A stretch of 64,000 bases of DNA, taken from positions 3,910,646 through 3,974,645 of the forward strand of contig CM067561.1 of NCBI GenBank assembly GCA_034509755.1, written 5' to 3'. Shown here piece by piece: positions 12,551 through 23,990 of this stretch. Made by a program: the position numbers and the translations under genes. The stretch is from Anisodus tanguticus. Lineage: Eukaryota > Streptophyta > Magnoliopsida > Solanales > Solanaceae. The notes beneath the pieces are model-generated. The model did not search any database and was not told the origin of the DNA. It worked only from the letters and a program-made list of their open reading frames with translations. Every line of letters begins with the position of its first letter. The stretch's first letter is position 1.

Positions 12551-14332
12551 TTAGTTTGAAAATCTCATGTTGACTACGAGTGACTGGACATTGGGCCAGA
12601 ATTGGAGTTGGTTGGATAGGGGAAATGGTATTAGGCTAACATGTGAAGGGTTCGGAGGCTGAGTGAGATGGGAATGGACTGCCCGAGAGTGGGCTTCCAG
12701 TTGGTGGGCTTCCACTTCCTGAGAATGGGCCACCGACTAGTGGGTTGCTAGGCGTTGGTCCTCTCAGCAGTGGACTACCAGTGAGAGGTACCGCTGGGCT
12801 GGCAGCCACTAGGCTTGGGTAAGAAGGCTCGGTTGGTTGGGCTTGGAGAGGAATTATTTATGTCGAGCTGCTGGAATTATTCAGACTGGCCAAAATTATA
12901 GGCAAGCCGGGGTGAGATGTTCGACCTATTTGCGAGGCCAACTGGTAGACCAAATACGGGGGCATGCTATCATCAAGAAATTCGTAGGTAGGAGGCACGA
13001 AAGAATGCATTTTGGCAATGGGAAAATTTGATTCATCAAAAACTACGTGGAGACTCACGATGATTTTATTAGAGGATAAGTTGTAACATTTATAACTACG
13101 ATGGTTTGACGGATATCCCAAAAAAATACATGGAGTAGAATGGGGTTGATGTTTATTGATAGTAGTAGAAGGAAACAGAGGAGAGCATAAGCACCCGAAT
13201 ACCCGTAGATGAGAGTAAGATGGGTCTCTTAGGTATAGAATGTTGAGAGGGTATTGATAGGCTAATTGTTTGCTTGGAAGTATGTTGAGGAAAAAGGTTG
13301 CCATGTGTAATGCATGATGCCAAAATGATGGTGGTAGAGAGGCATGGGCAAGTAAGGTTGTAACAATGTTAGTAATGGTTCGGGTTTTTCTTTCCACTAA
13401 TCCATTTTGAGATAAGGTATGTGGACAAGAGAGACAAAAAAAATAAACCATTAGCTTTGCAAAAATCCGAAAATGGCCTATTATCAAATTCTCTACCATT
13501 ATCACATTGAATATTTTTAATATCCCGTACAAATTGAGTGTTGATGAATGCTCTAAAGGAGAGAAACATGGAAAAAACTTACTTGTGACTTTTTAGACAA
13601 AGGAAATGTCCACAAAAAATTAGAGTAATTATCCAACAAAATAAGATAATATTGATAGCCCGAAGAGCTCAAAATGAGAGATGTCCAAATACCACTATTG
13701 ATAATATCAAAAGGCATAAAATTACATGAATTAGAAGCAATAAAAAGTAATTTAACATATTTTCCAAGAGGACATGAGAATTACGAGTTCTAGTACACTC
13801 AGTAAATTTATTTTGTTTAAGGGAGGCAAAAACAGGTGCTCCTGGATGACCCAAATGTTCATGCCATACAGAAGGTGCTAAAGCTGCAAAAGTGGATGGT
13901 AACGTGGCTCGATGTATGGTAGTGGTAATTTGATATAGCTCTCCCTGACTATCATATCTCATTAGGCTTATCCCCGTCTGAAAATCCTTCATGGAAAATC
14001 CAAAAGGATCAAATTCAACATAAATCGAATTGTCAGTGGTAAAATTTTGAACTGAAACTAAGTTTTTAACCAATTGAGGAGCATGAAGAACATTCTTTAT
14101 GGCTAACGGTGGGTTCGGGGGGGCAAGTTTTATTACCATAATCACGAATTGGAATTAAATGACCATTTCCGATAATTATATCATAATTATTTCTCAAATT
14201 AAAATAGGACGAGAGATTACCTTGTGAGGACGTCATATGAGACGTTGCTCCAGTGTCTATGTACAAGTTTGCGTCAGGCGAATTGAGCCCAAGCGTGTGT
14301 ATCGCGGCCTCAATGTCGGTTGGTGTGGCCAC
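12551..14332 (-). pseudogene. copia B protease, integrase and linker
   Basis: The frame 14332-14066 has the aspartic protease site LYIDTGATSHMTS, with the DTG catalytic triplet intact. The frame 14145-13669 carries the GAG-pre-integrase segment (VWHEHLGHPG). Frames 13569-13369 and 13532-12858 carry the core (CDNGREFDN, then GLVERKTRTI, then FWHHALHMATFFLNILPSK). The linker at about 12850-12550 is Pro/Ser-rich. Several frameshifts separate the pieces. Confidence 0.8.
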
Positions 14333-14479
14333 TGCCGAATGGGTCTACTGCTACTGGTTTGGTTGAGGGTGTGGCCCAAGGTACACTGAGCTGCTGGCCA
14401 GTGTGCCGACGGGGCCTAGCCCAAGTTCTCGAAGGAAAAGGGCAGGGAGGGACAGTCGAAGGCCACTGCCAAGCCCGAT

Positions 14480-15342
14480 GTGGTGGTTCACTGCCCTACT
14501 ATCATGCGGCTGCCATACCTAGTTGGACCTCTGTTGCTGGCCGCCGCCCCTGCCACCACCTCTGCCGCCACATCTGCCACTCCGATGGCTGCTACCCTTT
14601 CCACCACCATGGCCACCGCCGTGATTTTTATTGCCATTTCGTCCCCTTTGACCATGGTTTGACAGCATATTTTCAAATTGTGAAGAGTTATCATCGGACA
14701 GAGCGACAACCATGGCAGAATTTGATATGGTGGCTGTCTTTTTGGCAAAACTCTCTTCTTCTAGTATGAGCATAGAACGGGCTTGATAAAATAGTGGAAG
14801 ATGGTTGCTTTGGCGAATGATTGTACCAACGCCACTATACACGTCAGTGAGACCGGCAACCATTTGAAAAATGAGTCGATTGTTAGTTATCGGTGCCCCG
14901 ACGTTCTTGAGTTGGTCCAACAAAACCTTGACTCGTTGACAATATGCGGATGCATTGGGAAAATCCTTCATGTCAGTGGTAGAGAATTCTTGCTCAAGTG
15001 TGACGGCCTGGGAATTTTTATTATCCTAGAATATGTCACGTAATCGAATCCAAGCCTCTATTATTGTGGATTCGGGTTCAAGAATTGTATGCAATAAGTC
15101 ACTCAAATTGTTTTATCGATGGTCAACCATAATTCCTTTTCATCATCGGTTTTCTGCACCTTCTCCTTTTCTTTTTCTGGTGGAATGATGTGATGGATAA
15201 CCCGGTGTGACCTACAATGAATTTTGAAGAGCTTTGCCCATGTCGCATAATGCATGTTCTCCATCTCAAGAGTGATGGAGATATGTGACTTAATGTTTGA
15301 AACAATTAAGGCTAGATGAAAATTTGATTTTGAGTTAGACAT
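14480..15342 (-). pseudogene. copia B gag
   Basis: The ATG at 15342 starts a gag like those of A and C (MSNSKSNFHLALIVSN). The first frame stops at 15103. A second frame, 14971-14519, continues with FPNASAYCQRV, then MVAGLTDVYSGVGTI and LTLEE-type sequence, and ends in a Gly/His-rich tail. The overlapping + strand frame 14320-14769 is a shadow of this tail. Confidence 0.75.
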
Positions 15343-15497
15343 GGCTAACGGGACAAAAGAAAGGAAGGAAGCGAGGAGAACGGTGGTGCCGAATGGACGG
15401 CGGAGCTACGAGAAAGGAGGACGGCGATGCCGAATGGACAGCGGAGCCCCTAGGGTTGTGCGAAATTTTTTGAAACTTTCCCTAGATTCTGATACCA

Positions 15498-15663
15498 TGA
15501 AAGAATTTGATTCCTTGATTGTTTTCTTCCAAAGAGGTGAGTAATATACTCATTATACAAGCATGATCCTAAGCTCGAATTAAGGTAGTAAATAACTAAT
15601 TATACACCTACCTTATACAAAAGATAATTAAATATTATGTAATATTCACAAAATATTCTATCA
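15498..15663 (-). repeat. 5' LTR of copia element B
   Basis: In + orientation it runs from TGAAAGAATTTG to AATATTCTATCA, 166 bp, with the element primer site directly to its left. The AAGAT duplication follows at 15664-15668. Confidence 0.85.
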
Positions 15664-15809
15664 AAGATAAAAAAAAAGGACAGTCTGATATACTAAGCTT
15701 CCGTTATGCGCGAGATTGAGGTTGGTCATCAAGATAGTATTATATTAATTAACTAACAAAAGTACAAGGAGCATTGGATGGTACAAAAGGGTGAGAACTC
15801 GTCTGTGAG

Positions 15810-15993
15810 CATAGGCAGATTCAGGATTTAAACTTTACGGGTTCAACCTTTTAAGATTCTTAGTTTGAACCCATCATTTTAAAAGTTATAGGTTCAAGTC
15901 TACTATTTATTGCAATTTTAATAATTTTTACACATAGATATATGCTCCGCGTCAAAAATTAGGGGTTCATCTATAATGGTACATCCGCCACTG
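15810..15993. mobile_element. small hAT-type MITE (184 bp)
   Basis: An exact 8-bp duplication, TCTGTGAG, flanks the block (15802-15809 and 15994-16001). The ends are imperfect inverted repeats (CATAGGCAGATTCAGG against the complement of GTACATCCGCCACTG). An 8-bp duplication is the hallmark of hAT transposition. No coding capacity. Confidence 0.75.
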
Positions 15994-16415
15994 TCTGTGA
16001 GTTCCTATCCCAAGAGGTATTAAGGGGGGGACTTATCAAAAAGTCGTTACAAGGGGAGGGCGCTATTCCATGATGCAAAACGGTTTCCCTTTCATGCAGA
16101 GCTTCTTTTACAAAAATTAGCTGGTTTTGCATACTCTATGATGGAGTTGAAGGTGAGCTATATGCATCCATATTGTGCCATCCTGTCTACAACTTGATTT
16201 TGTTCTATGTAGACGTGCTCCATCACGGGGTCAATCGGAATCTAAGCAAGTACGGAGGTTCTCTGATAGAATTATCTCTATAACATTTATCGCCAAAGAA
16301 ACATACAAGTTTATTCTTTTGATTTAAGGAATTCAAACTTTGGAACATAAAAGGAGGAGAATTTCGTAATAGTATTCCCTATGTTTTACTTTATTTTCCG
16401 TATTTGACTGGGCGA

Positions 16416-16776
16416 GTTGATTTCTTAGAAGGTCACTCAACTATCATCATTGTAACACAAAAGTCACTTAACTTTGTTTTGTAACTGAAAAATCACTCAA
16501 CTTTAGTGGGGCGGATCACCAAATGGTAAAATTGTGTGAGTTTATATTAAATAAGTATTTAACTTTTAAAAAATTGTCATATCAGCAAAAGTTGACTAAA
16601 ATGAGGTGATATATGTATTACAAAGATAAAAGTTGAGTACTTTCCAATTACAAAATAAAGTTAAGTGATTTTTATGTTACAATGACAATAGTTAAGTGAC
16701 TTTTCAATTACAAAACAAAATTAAGTAACTTTTATATTACAATGAAAATAATTAAGTAACCTTATGAGAAATCAAC
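16416..16776. mobile_element. inverted-repeat MITE (about 361 bp)
   Basis: The first roughly 40 bases (from GTTGATTTCTTAGAAGG) match the reverse complement of the last 40 (ending AATGAGAAATCAAC-like sequence) with few changes. Inside, an AT-rich unit containing GTCACTTAACTT / AAGTTAAGTGA-type words is repeated several times in both orientations. The flanks (TTGACTGGGC and TTGACTTGAC) could be a worn 9-10-bp duplication of Mutator type, but this is uncertain. Confidence 0.6.
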
Positions 16777-17331
16777 TCTTGACTTGACTGTGCCATTGAA
16801 ATTGAAATATTAATTTGAGTTATATATTCGTTAGTAACAACGTAATATATATAAAAATTGAAGAATGGTAAGAAAGTTATGATAGTGGGAAAAACGTCAC
16901 ATGCAAGCTTAAATTGACTAATTTATTGAATCATAGTTCTTGAATGGTGTGAAAGTTGTATGAAAGATAGAATAGCGTCAAAAAATTGAAATGTCTCATA
17001 ATTGGAATAATGTATTGAGTAGTGGCAAAATTCATGATCAAAATTAACGAGCCAAAGTATAGTTACCACTACATTTACTGTAAGTTAAATATATTATTTT
17101 GCTTATAACATTAATTTTCATGCTTATTTACACCGGCTAGTAGTTTTTCCCTTTTCCCATACTTTATATTAATAACAACTAGAGTTAATGTATAATATAA
17201 TTAAGCGATCCCAATGTTCTAAGAGCAAATTCATAATTTAAACTATACGATATATTAGGGGTCATTGGCACTTATGCCCTTATTTTGTGCTGGTCTTTGA
17301 TTTTTTCTCTCATAACAAATACTTTCTTTGT

Positions 17332-17558
17332 TTCAATTTATGTGAAACAATTTCTTTTTAGTCTGTTTCAAAAAGAATGTCATATTGTTATAATTAGAAA
17401 CAATTTAACATTAAAGTTTCGCTTTATGCTTAATGAAATGATTTATAGTCACATAATTGTCTAATGTTTGTTTTAGACCACACATTTCAAAAGTCAATCT
17501 TTTTTTCTTAAATTGTGTATCAAGTCAAATAGTGTCACATAAATTGGGACAGAGAGAG
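17332..17558. mobile_element. Stowaway-like MITE (227 bp)
   Basis: The ends CTTTCTTTGTTTCAATTTATGTG and, at the right, CACATAAATTGGGACAGAGAGAG are inverted repeats of the widespread Stowaway terminus (CTCCCTCCGTCCCA type), and a TA dinucleotide flanks both sides (17330-17331 and 17559-17560). No coding capacity. Confidence 0.75.
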
Positions 17559-17952
17559 TAATTTTTTTTCGGGGTATAAATTTATATTTTCGTATCATAA
17601 TATCCTATAAGTTATGCATGCATTCTTAAAATTGTTATACTCACTACACTAGACATGTTTGATTGCGAGAGGGAAAAAATTAAAGAAAAACCTATTTGAA
17701 GTGAAAGTCGTGCAATTTCTTCATATAATAGTTGTGTGAGTTTCCGAGATACCTTAGGCCCAGGAGTCCATACTTTGTTTCCTTATTGAACTTGGAAATA
17801 CTTTTAAGGTTTCTTGATTTCCTTGTTTCCTAATTATTTCTACACTTTCTCTATAATTAGGGATCCCCATTGACGGGATAGCAAAATTATAGTAGTTGGT
17901 GTAATTTGACGGGATATACATTTAAGGTTTCTTAATTATCTGTAGACTTCTC

Positions 17953-17962
17953 CTATAAATAA
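17953..17962 (+). promoter_or_regulatory. probable TATA box of the NAC-like gene
   Basis: CTATAAATAA lies about 100 bp upstream of the ATG at 18056. Between them is a CT-rich leader (TCTCTCTCTCAACTC at about 18000), typical of a plant 5' UTR. This suggests the locus once had a normal promoter and was not simply a pasted retrocopy. Confidence 0.55.
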
Positions 17963-18055
17963 ATGGCAAGTTATTGTCTTGTTGTGTTTCTACATCCTCT
18001 CTCTCTCAACTCTTTCTTTTAGTATCTAAAAGTTAAACTTCATCTTACTACTCCA

Positions 18056-19010
18056 ATGACTAAAAACGGAAGAAGAATGGGGATGAATTTTGAGCCCTAC
18101 AACTCATGGGCTATCTATCTTCTCAAGTTTGTTTGTGGTATTCTTATACAATGCAACCACATTCGATTTGTAGACTTGTATGGAAACAAGAAGCCATTTG
18201 AATTATTCGATACTACTACTGATCAACAACAAGATAGAGTGTACGCAGAACTTACCTCTACCTTGGTAGGTAGAGCGGCTGTTTCGGATACGACTACTGA
18301 TCATGTAAACTATTTCTTTCACCAAGTTAAAGAAGAAAACAGGGAATGGTAAGAACTTCAACAGGGCAATTGTTGGCGGCGGCGGCTCATGGAAGGGACT
18401 CGATAAAAGTAAATCAGTTTATGATAAGAGTCAGTGATTGGCTTCAAGAAAACCTTTCGTTTTGTTGATGATGATGATCATCTTCATGTGTGGATTATGA
18501 AAGAATATCATCTTAATGATAACATATTACAGGCGTTAAGACAACGTCGTCAAATTCGATATGAGGATTGTGTTGTGTGTCGCCTTACGAGGAATGTCAA
18601 TTCATCTAAGGTTATACCTTTGGATCATAGTGGGCAAAATTATCTCCCAATTTCTTCATCACAACATCAACAAAGTGCTTCTTTTCCGAATTCCTCTGCT
18701 CTGTTCATATGTATCAAGAAAATCAAGATTTTGAATGTGCCGATGCTGCTGTAATTTCATCTGATCAGTTGAGCAGTAACAACCAACTAAGTATACTCAC
18801 AACAGAATCAACTCTATTCCTATGGTTTATGAAACTACCTGTGTTAGTGCAAGTGATTATGATATTGCTTTTTACCATGAACAACTTGATGCCTATGCTG
18901 CTTCTATGTTGGAATTTAATCCCCTATTCGTTCCTTTCATTCCGCAAGATGAGGATCAGTGCCCTCTTTTCTCTGAAGATTTTTATATTGACCATACAGC
19001 TTTGTGAGGT
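18056..19010 (+). pseudogene. NAC-domain transcription factor, frameshifted
   Basis: The ATG at 18056 opens a diverged NAC DNA-binding domain: GMNFEP, then YLLKFVCG, then VDLYGNKKPFELFD (subdomains A-C). After YFFHQVKEENREW a +1 shift near 18342 moves the glycine-rich VGGGGSWKGLDKSK segment to another frame. A second shift near 18430 restores the frame for GFKKTFRFVDDDDH and WIMKEYHL (subdomain D), ending VVCRLTRN (subdomain E). The C-terminal tail is split again near 18700 and 18800 and ends FSEDFYIDHTAL, stop 19008-19010. NAC proteins are plant-specific nuclear regulators. There is no sign of introns, although most NAC genes have two. It is either a pseudogene or a gene with several assembly errors; the number of shifts favours a pseudogene. 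Confidence 0.7.
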
Positions 19011-19195
19011 TGAGAGTTCATAATGATTTTTTCTTGGCCAAATTATATGTTTCAATTTTATCTGTCATTGCGTTTTAGTTTTCATTTATATTCACTGCCA
19101 TTGTAATTTGTAAAGATTCTTTGCTATTGAAATTAATTTTCTGTTGATTGTAACAATATGATGTTGTTCAGGTTAAGTTTTTGAATTCAGTGTTA
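19011..19195 (+). other. 3' flank of the NAC-like locus
   Basis: AT-rich sequence (TTTTAGTTTTCATTTATATTC, about 19073) of 3' UTR character, with no frame. It continues after element C at 24304, so C inserted here about 185 bp beyond the NAC stop. Confidence 0.4.
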
Positions 19196-19200
19196 TTACC

Positions 19201-19508
19201 TGTTAAACAATAGCCCAGTACATGGGCAGTCACGGCCCAAATATGGACAGCCCAGTAACTGGGCATTACACGGATGCTGGGGGCTGCAATTAGGGGATTG
19301 GTATCTTGTACCAATCTTGTATATATGGTATATATATTTAATGTATATTGTAATGTATTTATTACCTAAATTAGGATGATACACTTACCATAATTGTAGA
19401 GTTAGAATTATGGTAGAATAAGGTTTTAGGAATAGGATTCTCCTATTTTGTAACTTGTATAAATACCTATTCAATTAATGAAAATAATCAAGGGGATTAT
19501 TTCTTTCA
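19201..19508 (+). repeat. 5' LTR of copia element C
   Basis: It begins TGTTAAACAATAGCCC and ends TTATTTCTTTCA. The inner part holds a TATA-like run (TATATATGGTATATATA near 19319) and a downstream TATAAATAC near 19458. Most differences from the 3' copy lie in the first 100 bp. Confidence 0.9.
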
Positions 19509-19669
19509 TGGTATCAAGAGACTAGGTTTTTTTTCTCTCAATTTTTTCTACCTTGTGGCCGAGAAAACCCTCCCCCCCTCCCCTCGGGTTTTCTCTCCAA
19601 ATTCTCGTCTTCCGCTCTCAAAAAAAAAAAACCTCACTTAAATTTCCCCTCCTTCTTTGTTCTTACAAT

Positions 19670-20818
19670 ATGTCTAAGAACAATTTTCACCCTGCCCTCA
19701 CAGTTTCCAATCTCAAGCTCAGTATCCCTATTGTTCTTGAGATGGAAAACGTTCAATATGCAACGTGGGCGGAGTTATTTAAAATTCACGCTATATCTTA
19801 TCAAGTTCTTCATCACATCATTCCTCCCGCTATACCCCTTCCTGCGGAGGATCCCGAGTTATGGATTACACTTGATGCTACCGTTCTAAAGTGGATATAC
19901 GCCACTATTTCGGTGGACCTTCTACAGACGATTATTGAGCCGGATACCACGGCTATGGCAGCATGGAATAGATTGCGTGACATATTCCAAGACAACCAAC
20001 ATTCCCGTGTCGTCACACTCGAGCAGGAATTCTCTCTCGTTCGAATGGACGAATTTCCGAACGTTTCTGCATATTGCAAGAAACTAAAGGAGTTGGCGGA
20101 TCAGCTTCGTAATGTTGGCGCTCCAGTAACAAATAATCGTCTAGTGCTATATTTGGTTGCCGGTCTTTCGGAGGCCTATAATGGTGTTGGAACTCTCCTT
20201 CGCCAAAGCAACCCTCTTCCCGACTTCCATCAAGCCCGCTCCATGCTGACGTTGGAAGAAGCCGGTTTGGCTAAAAAGGCGGTTACCGGAGCAAGCCCAG
20301 TTGTCATGGTGGCATCCCCTCCTAGTCCTTCGGGTTTTGTAAATAATTCGGGCCAAAACCATAATAATGGTGGCGGCAAGAATAATCGCAAAAATAATAA
20401 CAAAAATCGCGGGGGCAAACGCGGCGGTTCTGGTGGCGGTTCCGGAGGTCAACAAGCAGGCGGTGGGTCCCAGCCAGGGTACAGTGGCCCACCACCATCG
20501 TGGGCCCAGCAGTGGGGCCCATGGCAGTGGAACCCGTACCACCCGGCGGCGGTTTCTCGGCCGGCCGGGCCGGGTCGGTCACGGTCCGGTGCCCAATACC
20601 TAGCAGTGGCGGCCCCGGCCGGCCGGTGGCCCGGCGACGGTAGCAACAAAGAACTACGGCCGGGTGCACCACGGACGGGAGTTCTTGGGCCCCGACCACC
20701 GCAGGCCCATCATGCAGCAGGCCCCACTCAGACTGATATCGAGGCCGCGATGCACACGTTGGGGTTGACTCAACCGGACCCAAATTGGTACATGGACACG
20801 GGGCCACTACTCACATGA
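19670..20818 (+). pseudogene. copia C gag and protease start
   Basis: The open frame starts upstream at 19553, but the ATG at 19670 gives the family N-terminus (MSKNNFHPALTVSN). The frame runs without a stop through LEMENVQYATWAELF, FPNVSAYCKKL, YLVAGLSEAYNGVGTLLRQS and LTLEEAGLAKKA. It then passes a Gly/Asn-rich basic tract, where a nucleic-acid-binding role is likely, and a Pro/Gln-rich tail. It reaches the protease site WYMDTG, but a one-base change in length there diverts the frame to a TGA at 20816-20818. This is the best-preserved gag of the family here. Confidence 0.85.
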
Positions 20819-20852
20819 CTTCCGAATCGGTACTCTCTCCTCTTATTCCAAT

Positions 20853-22445
20853 TTGAGCACCCCTCGGGGGATAATTGTTGGTAATGGCAGTTCTATTCCA
20901 ATTCTAGGGTATGGTCAGAAAACATTGTCTCCCCCCAATCCACCACTCCTCTTGAAAAACACTTTACATGCTCCTAAATTGATTAAAAATTTAGTGTACG
21001 TCCGAAAATTCACAAATGACAATTGTTTCGTTGAATTTGATCCTTTCGGTTTCTCTGTGAAGGATTTCAAGACGGGGAGTCATCTCATGAGGTGTGATAG
21101 TAGGGGGGATCTGTATCCTATCATGCCCGGTTTCAGTCCATCGAGTCCAGCTTTGTCGTCAGCTTTTGCAGCCATCTCTCCTTCCATGTGGCATGCTTGT
21201 CTGGGTCATCCGGGATCTTCTATTTTATCAACTTTAGATAAAAATAGCTTTATTTCTTGTAAGAGTACGAGTCGTACTCCACTTTGTCAGTCTTGTTCCT
21301 TAGGGAAAATTGTTATGCTGCCATTTGTAGACTCCAAATCTCATACTTCAAAGCCCTTTGATATTATTCATAGTGACTTATGAACATCTCCTGTTCTTAG
21401 TTCAATGGGTCATCGATATTATGTTCTCTTTTTAGATGATTATTCTAGATTTTTGTGGACGTTTCCAATTGCGAATAAATCACAAGTGTTTTCCGTCTTC
21501 ATCAAATTTAGAGCGTTCATTCGTACTCAATTCGAAAGAGAAATAAAAAATATTCAATGTGATAATGGGAAAGAGTATGACAATAGGGAGTTTCGGGAGT
21601 TTTGTGCTAATAATGGGATAAATTTTCATTTTTCGTGTCCTCATACATCTTCACAAAATGGAAAAGCCGAACGCAAAATTCGTTCCATAAATAACATTGT
21701 CCGAACTCTCTTAATTCATGCCTCCATACCTCCCTATTTTTGGCATCATGCTCTACAAATGGCCACATATCTTCTTAACATAATTCCCTCTAAAGGTCTG
21801 ACATATTCTTCCCCCCTCAAAATCCTATATAATAAGGACCCTTCGTATTCTCATCTTCGGATTTCTGGGTGCTTGTGTTATCCGTTATTCCCATCCACCA
21901 TAATTAACAAACTTCAAGCTCGGTCTACCCCGTGTGTGTTTTTGGGTTATCCATCGAATCATCGTGGCTATAAGTGTTTTGATTTATCCTCCAAGAAAAT
22001 CATAATCAATCGCCATGTCATTTTTGATGAAACTCAATTCCCGTTTACGAAAGTTCATACTCCCGAACCTAAGTCGTATAATTTTTTGGATGACTAAATA
22101 TCCCCGTATATTATTCGGAATTTTTCGGACATCTCCCGTACCCAAAATCCTCCAGCGGGCCCACTACCCGCTGGCCCCACATTACCATCACGCCCAGAAA
22201 ATACAGCCACTGGAACAGTTCCAGCTATTGGGCCAGTCCAGCCCAATTTTGGAACTGGTCCAGAAACCGATTCCAGCATTTACCGATTTGGGCCAGCAGG
22301 CCCACTACCTGCTGGCCAGTCCGTCCCGAGCCCAGAAAATTCCCTTAATTCTTCCTCGAGTCATAGACCGGTCACTCGTAGTCAGCGGGGTATTTTTACA
22401 CCTAAAAGACATTTTAATTTACATTCGGATGCCTCTAAATCCCCT
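20853..22445 (+). pseudogene. copia C integrase and linker
   Basis: One reading frame carries the GAG-pre-integrase segment (MWHACLGHPG, then CQSCSLGK as the zinc-binding cysteines), the core start FDIIHSDL, a TGA at 21381-21383 where Trp is expected, then LFLDDYSRFLWTF, CDNGKEYDN, and QNGKAERKIR with the catalytic Glu. A TAA at 22095-22097 follows FLDD. The same frame then encodes a Pro/Gly-rich linker with PAGPLPAGP repeats up to the RT. Both stops look like single transitions. Confidence 0.85.
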
Positions 22446-23990
22446 TTGCCCCGCAATCCTGTGTCCACTTTAAATGACCCTAATTGGAAAATTGCTATGA
22501 CTGATGAATATAATGCTCTTATTGCTAATAAGACGTGGGAGTTGGTGCCCCGTCCATATGGTATTAATGTTATCAGGTCTATGTGGATTTTTGCTCATAA
22601 GGAGAATTCAGATGGGTCATTTGCTCGACATAAGGCGCGACTTGTTGGTGATGGTAAGACTCAGCAGGTTGGGATTGATTGTGGTGAGACGTTTAGTTCG
22701 GTGGTCAAACCGGCTACCATTCGCACTGTGCTTAGCTTGGCTCTTTCAAAGACTTGGCCGATTCATCAGTTGGATGTCAAGAATGCTTTCCTACATGGTG
22801 ATCTCAAGGAAACAGTCTATATGCATCAGCCGTTGGGTTTCAGGGATCCCAACCGCCCTAATCATGTCTGTTTGTTGAAGAAATCATTATATGGGCTTAA
22901 GCAGTCTCCACGGGCCTGGTATACATGATTTGCTGACTTTGTTTCGACTATTGGGTTCACTCACAGCAGGTCAAGATAATTCCTTGTTCATCTACCGCCG
23001 TGGTTCGTCATTGGCCTATATTCGTTGTATGTGGATGATATCATCTTGACTGCCTCCTCCGATGCTTTGCGCCAGTCTATCATGGCCATGCTCAGTTCTG
23101 AATTTGCTATGAAAGACTTGGGGCCCTTGAGTTATTTTTTGGGGATTGCGGTCAAGCGTCATTCAGGTGGCTTATTTTTGTCTCAACGGAAGTATGCTGC
23201 TGAGATCATCGAGAGGGCTGGGATGTCATCCTGTAAGTCCACTTCCACGCCAGTTGATGCAAACCCAAAGCTAAGTGCCGCAGCGGGTGCACCATACGAG
23301 GACCCGACCCGGTATCGCAGTCTTGCAGGGGCCCTCCAGTATCTTACCTTTACCAGACCGGGTATTACGTATGCGGTTCAGCAGGTGTGTTTATTCATGC
23401 ATGATCCCAGGGTTGAGCACATGAATGCAATCAAATGCATCATTCGGTATATTTAGGGGACACTGGAATATGGGTTGCACTTGTATCCTTCCTCTACATC
23501 CACACTTGTCTCTTACACGGATGCTGATTGGGGTGGTTGTCCCGACACCAGACGGTCGACTTCTGGCTACTGTATGTTCCTTGGCAACAACTTGGTCTCA
23601 TGATCGGCAAAGCGTCAGGCAACTCTATCACGCTCAAGTGCAGAGGCAGAATATCGCGGGGTAGCGAATGTGGTCTCAGAATCATGTTGGCTACGTAATT
23701 TGCTTTTGGAGCTTCATTGTCCCATTCAGAAGGCAACCTTGGTATATTGCGATAACATTAGTGCCATCTACCTTTCAGGTAACCCAGTTCAACACCAGCG
23801 CACCAAGCATATCGAAATGGACATTCACTTTGTCCGTGAAAAGGTTGCAAAAGGTCAAGTTCGCGTATGCCATGTCCCGTCTCGCTATCAAATTGCAGAC
23901 ATCTTTACAAATGGTCTACCAACAGTTCTCTTTGAAGATTTTAGGAACAGTCTCAGCGTTCGAAGACCGCCCGCTATGACTGCGGGGGTG
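22446..23990 (+). pseudogene. copia C reverse transcriptase and RNase H
   Basis: The frame 22446-22928 covers the RT fingers and palm (DPNWKIAMTDEY, DCGETFSSVVKPATIRTVLSL, HQLDVKNAFLHGDL) and ends AWYT at a TGA where Arg is expected. After a one-base insertion near 22973 the frame resumes with the catalytic box LYVDDIILTA (near 23025) and DLGPLSYFLGI. A TAG near 23454 and a shift near 23580 precede the RNase H end (23670-23990: LVYCDNISAIYLSGNP, HIEMDIHFVREKV). Confidence 0.85.

Larger units (their letters stand above)
10824..15663 (-). mobile_element. Copia element B, full length, decayed
   Basis: Two short LTRs (15498-15663 and 10824-10975) flank gag, protease, integrase, RT and RNase H in copia order on the minus strand. 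The 5-bp target duplication AAGAT is exact (10819-10823 and 15664-15668). The primer site TGGTATCAGAATC lies at 15485-15497 on the minus strand, next to the 5' LTR. Total length is 4840 bp. All genes are interrupted, so it cannot move by itself. Confidence 0.9.

Noticed and set aside
14320..14769. 149-codon + strand Cys/His-rich frame
   Set aside because: Antisense shadow of the Gly/His-rich gag tail of copia B; the minus strand has the recognisable protein.
20147..20807. minus-strand frames opposite copia C gag
   Set aside because: GC-rich shadow frames; the + strand carries a recognisable gag without a stop.
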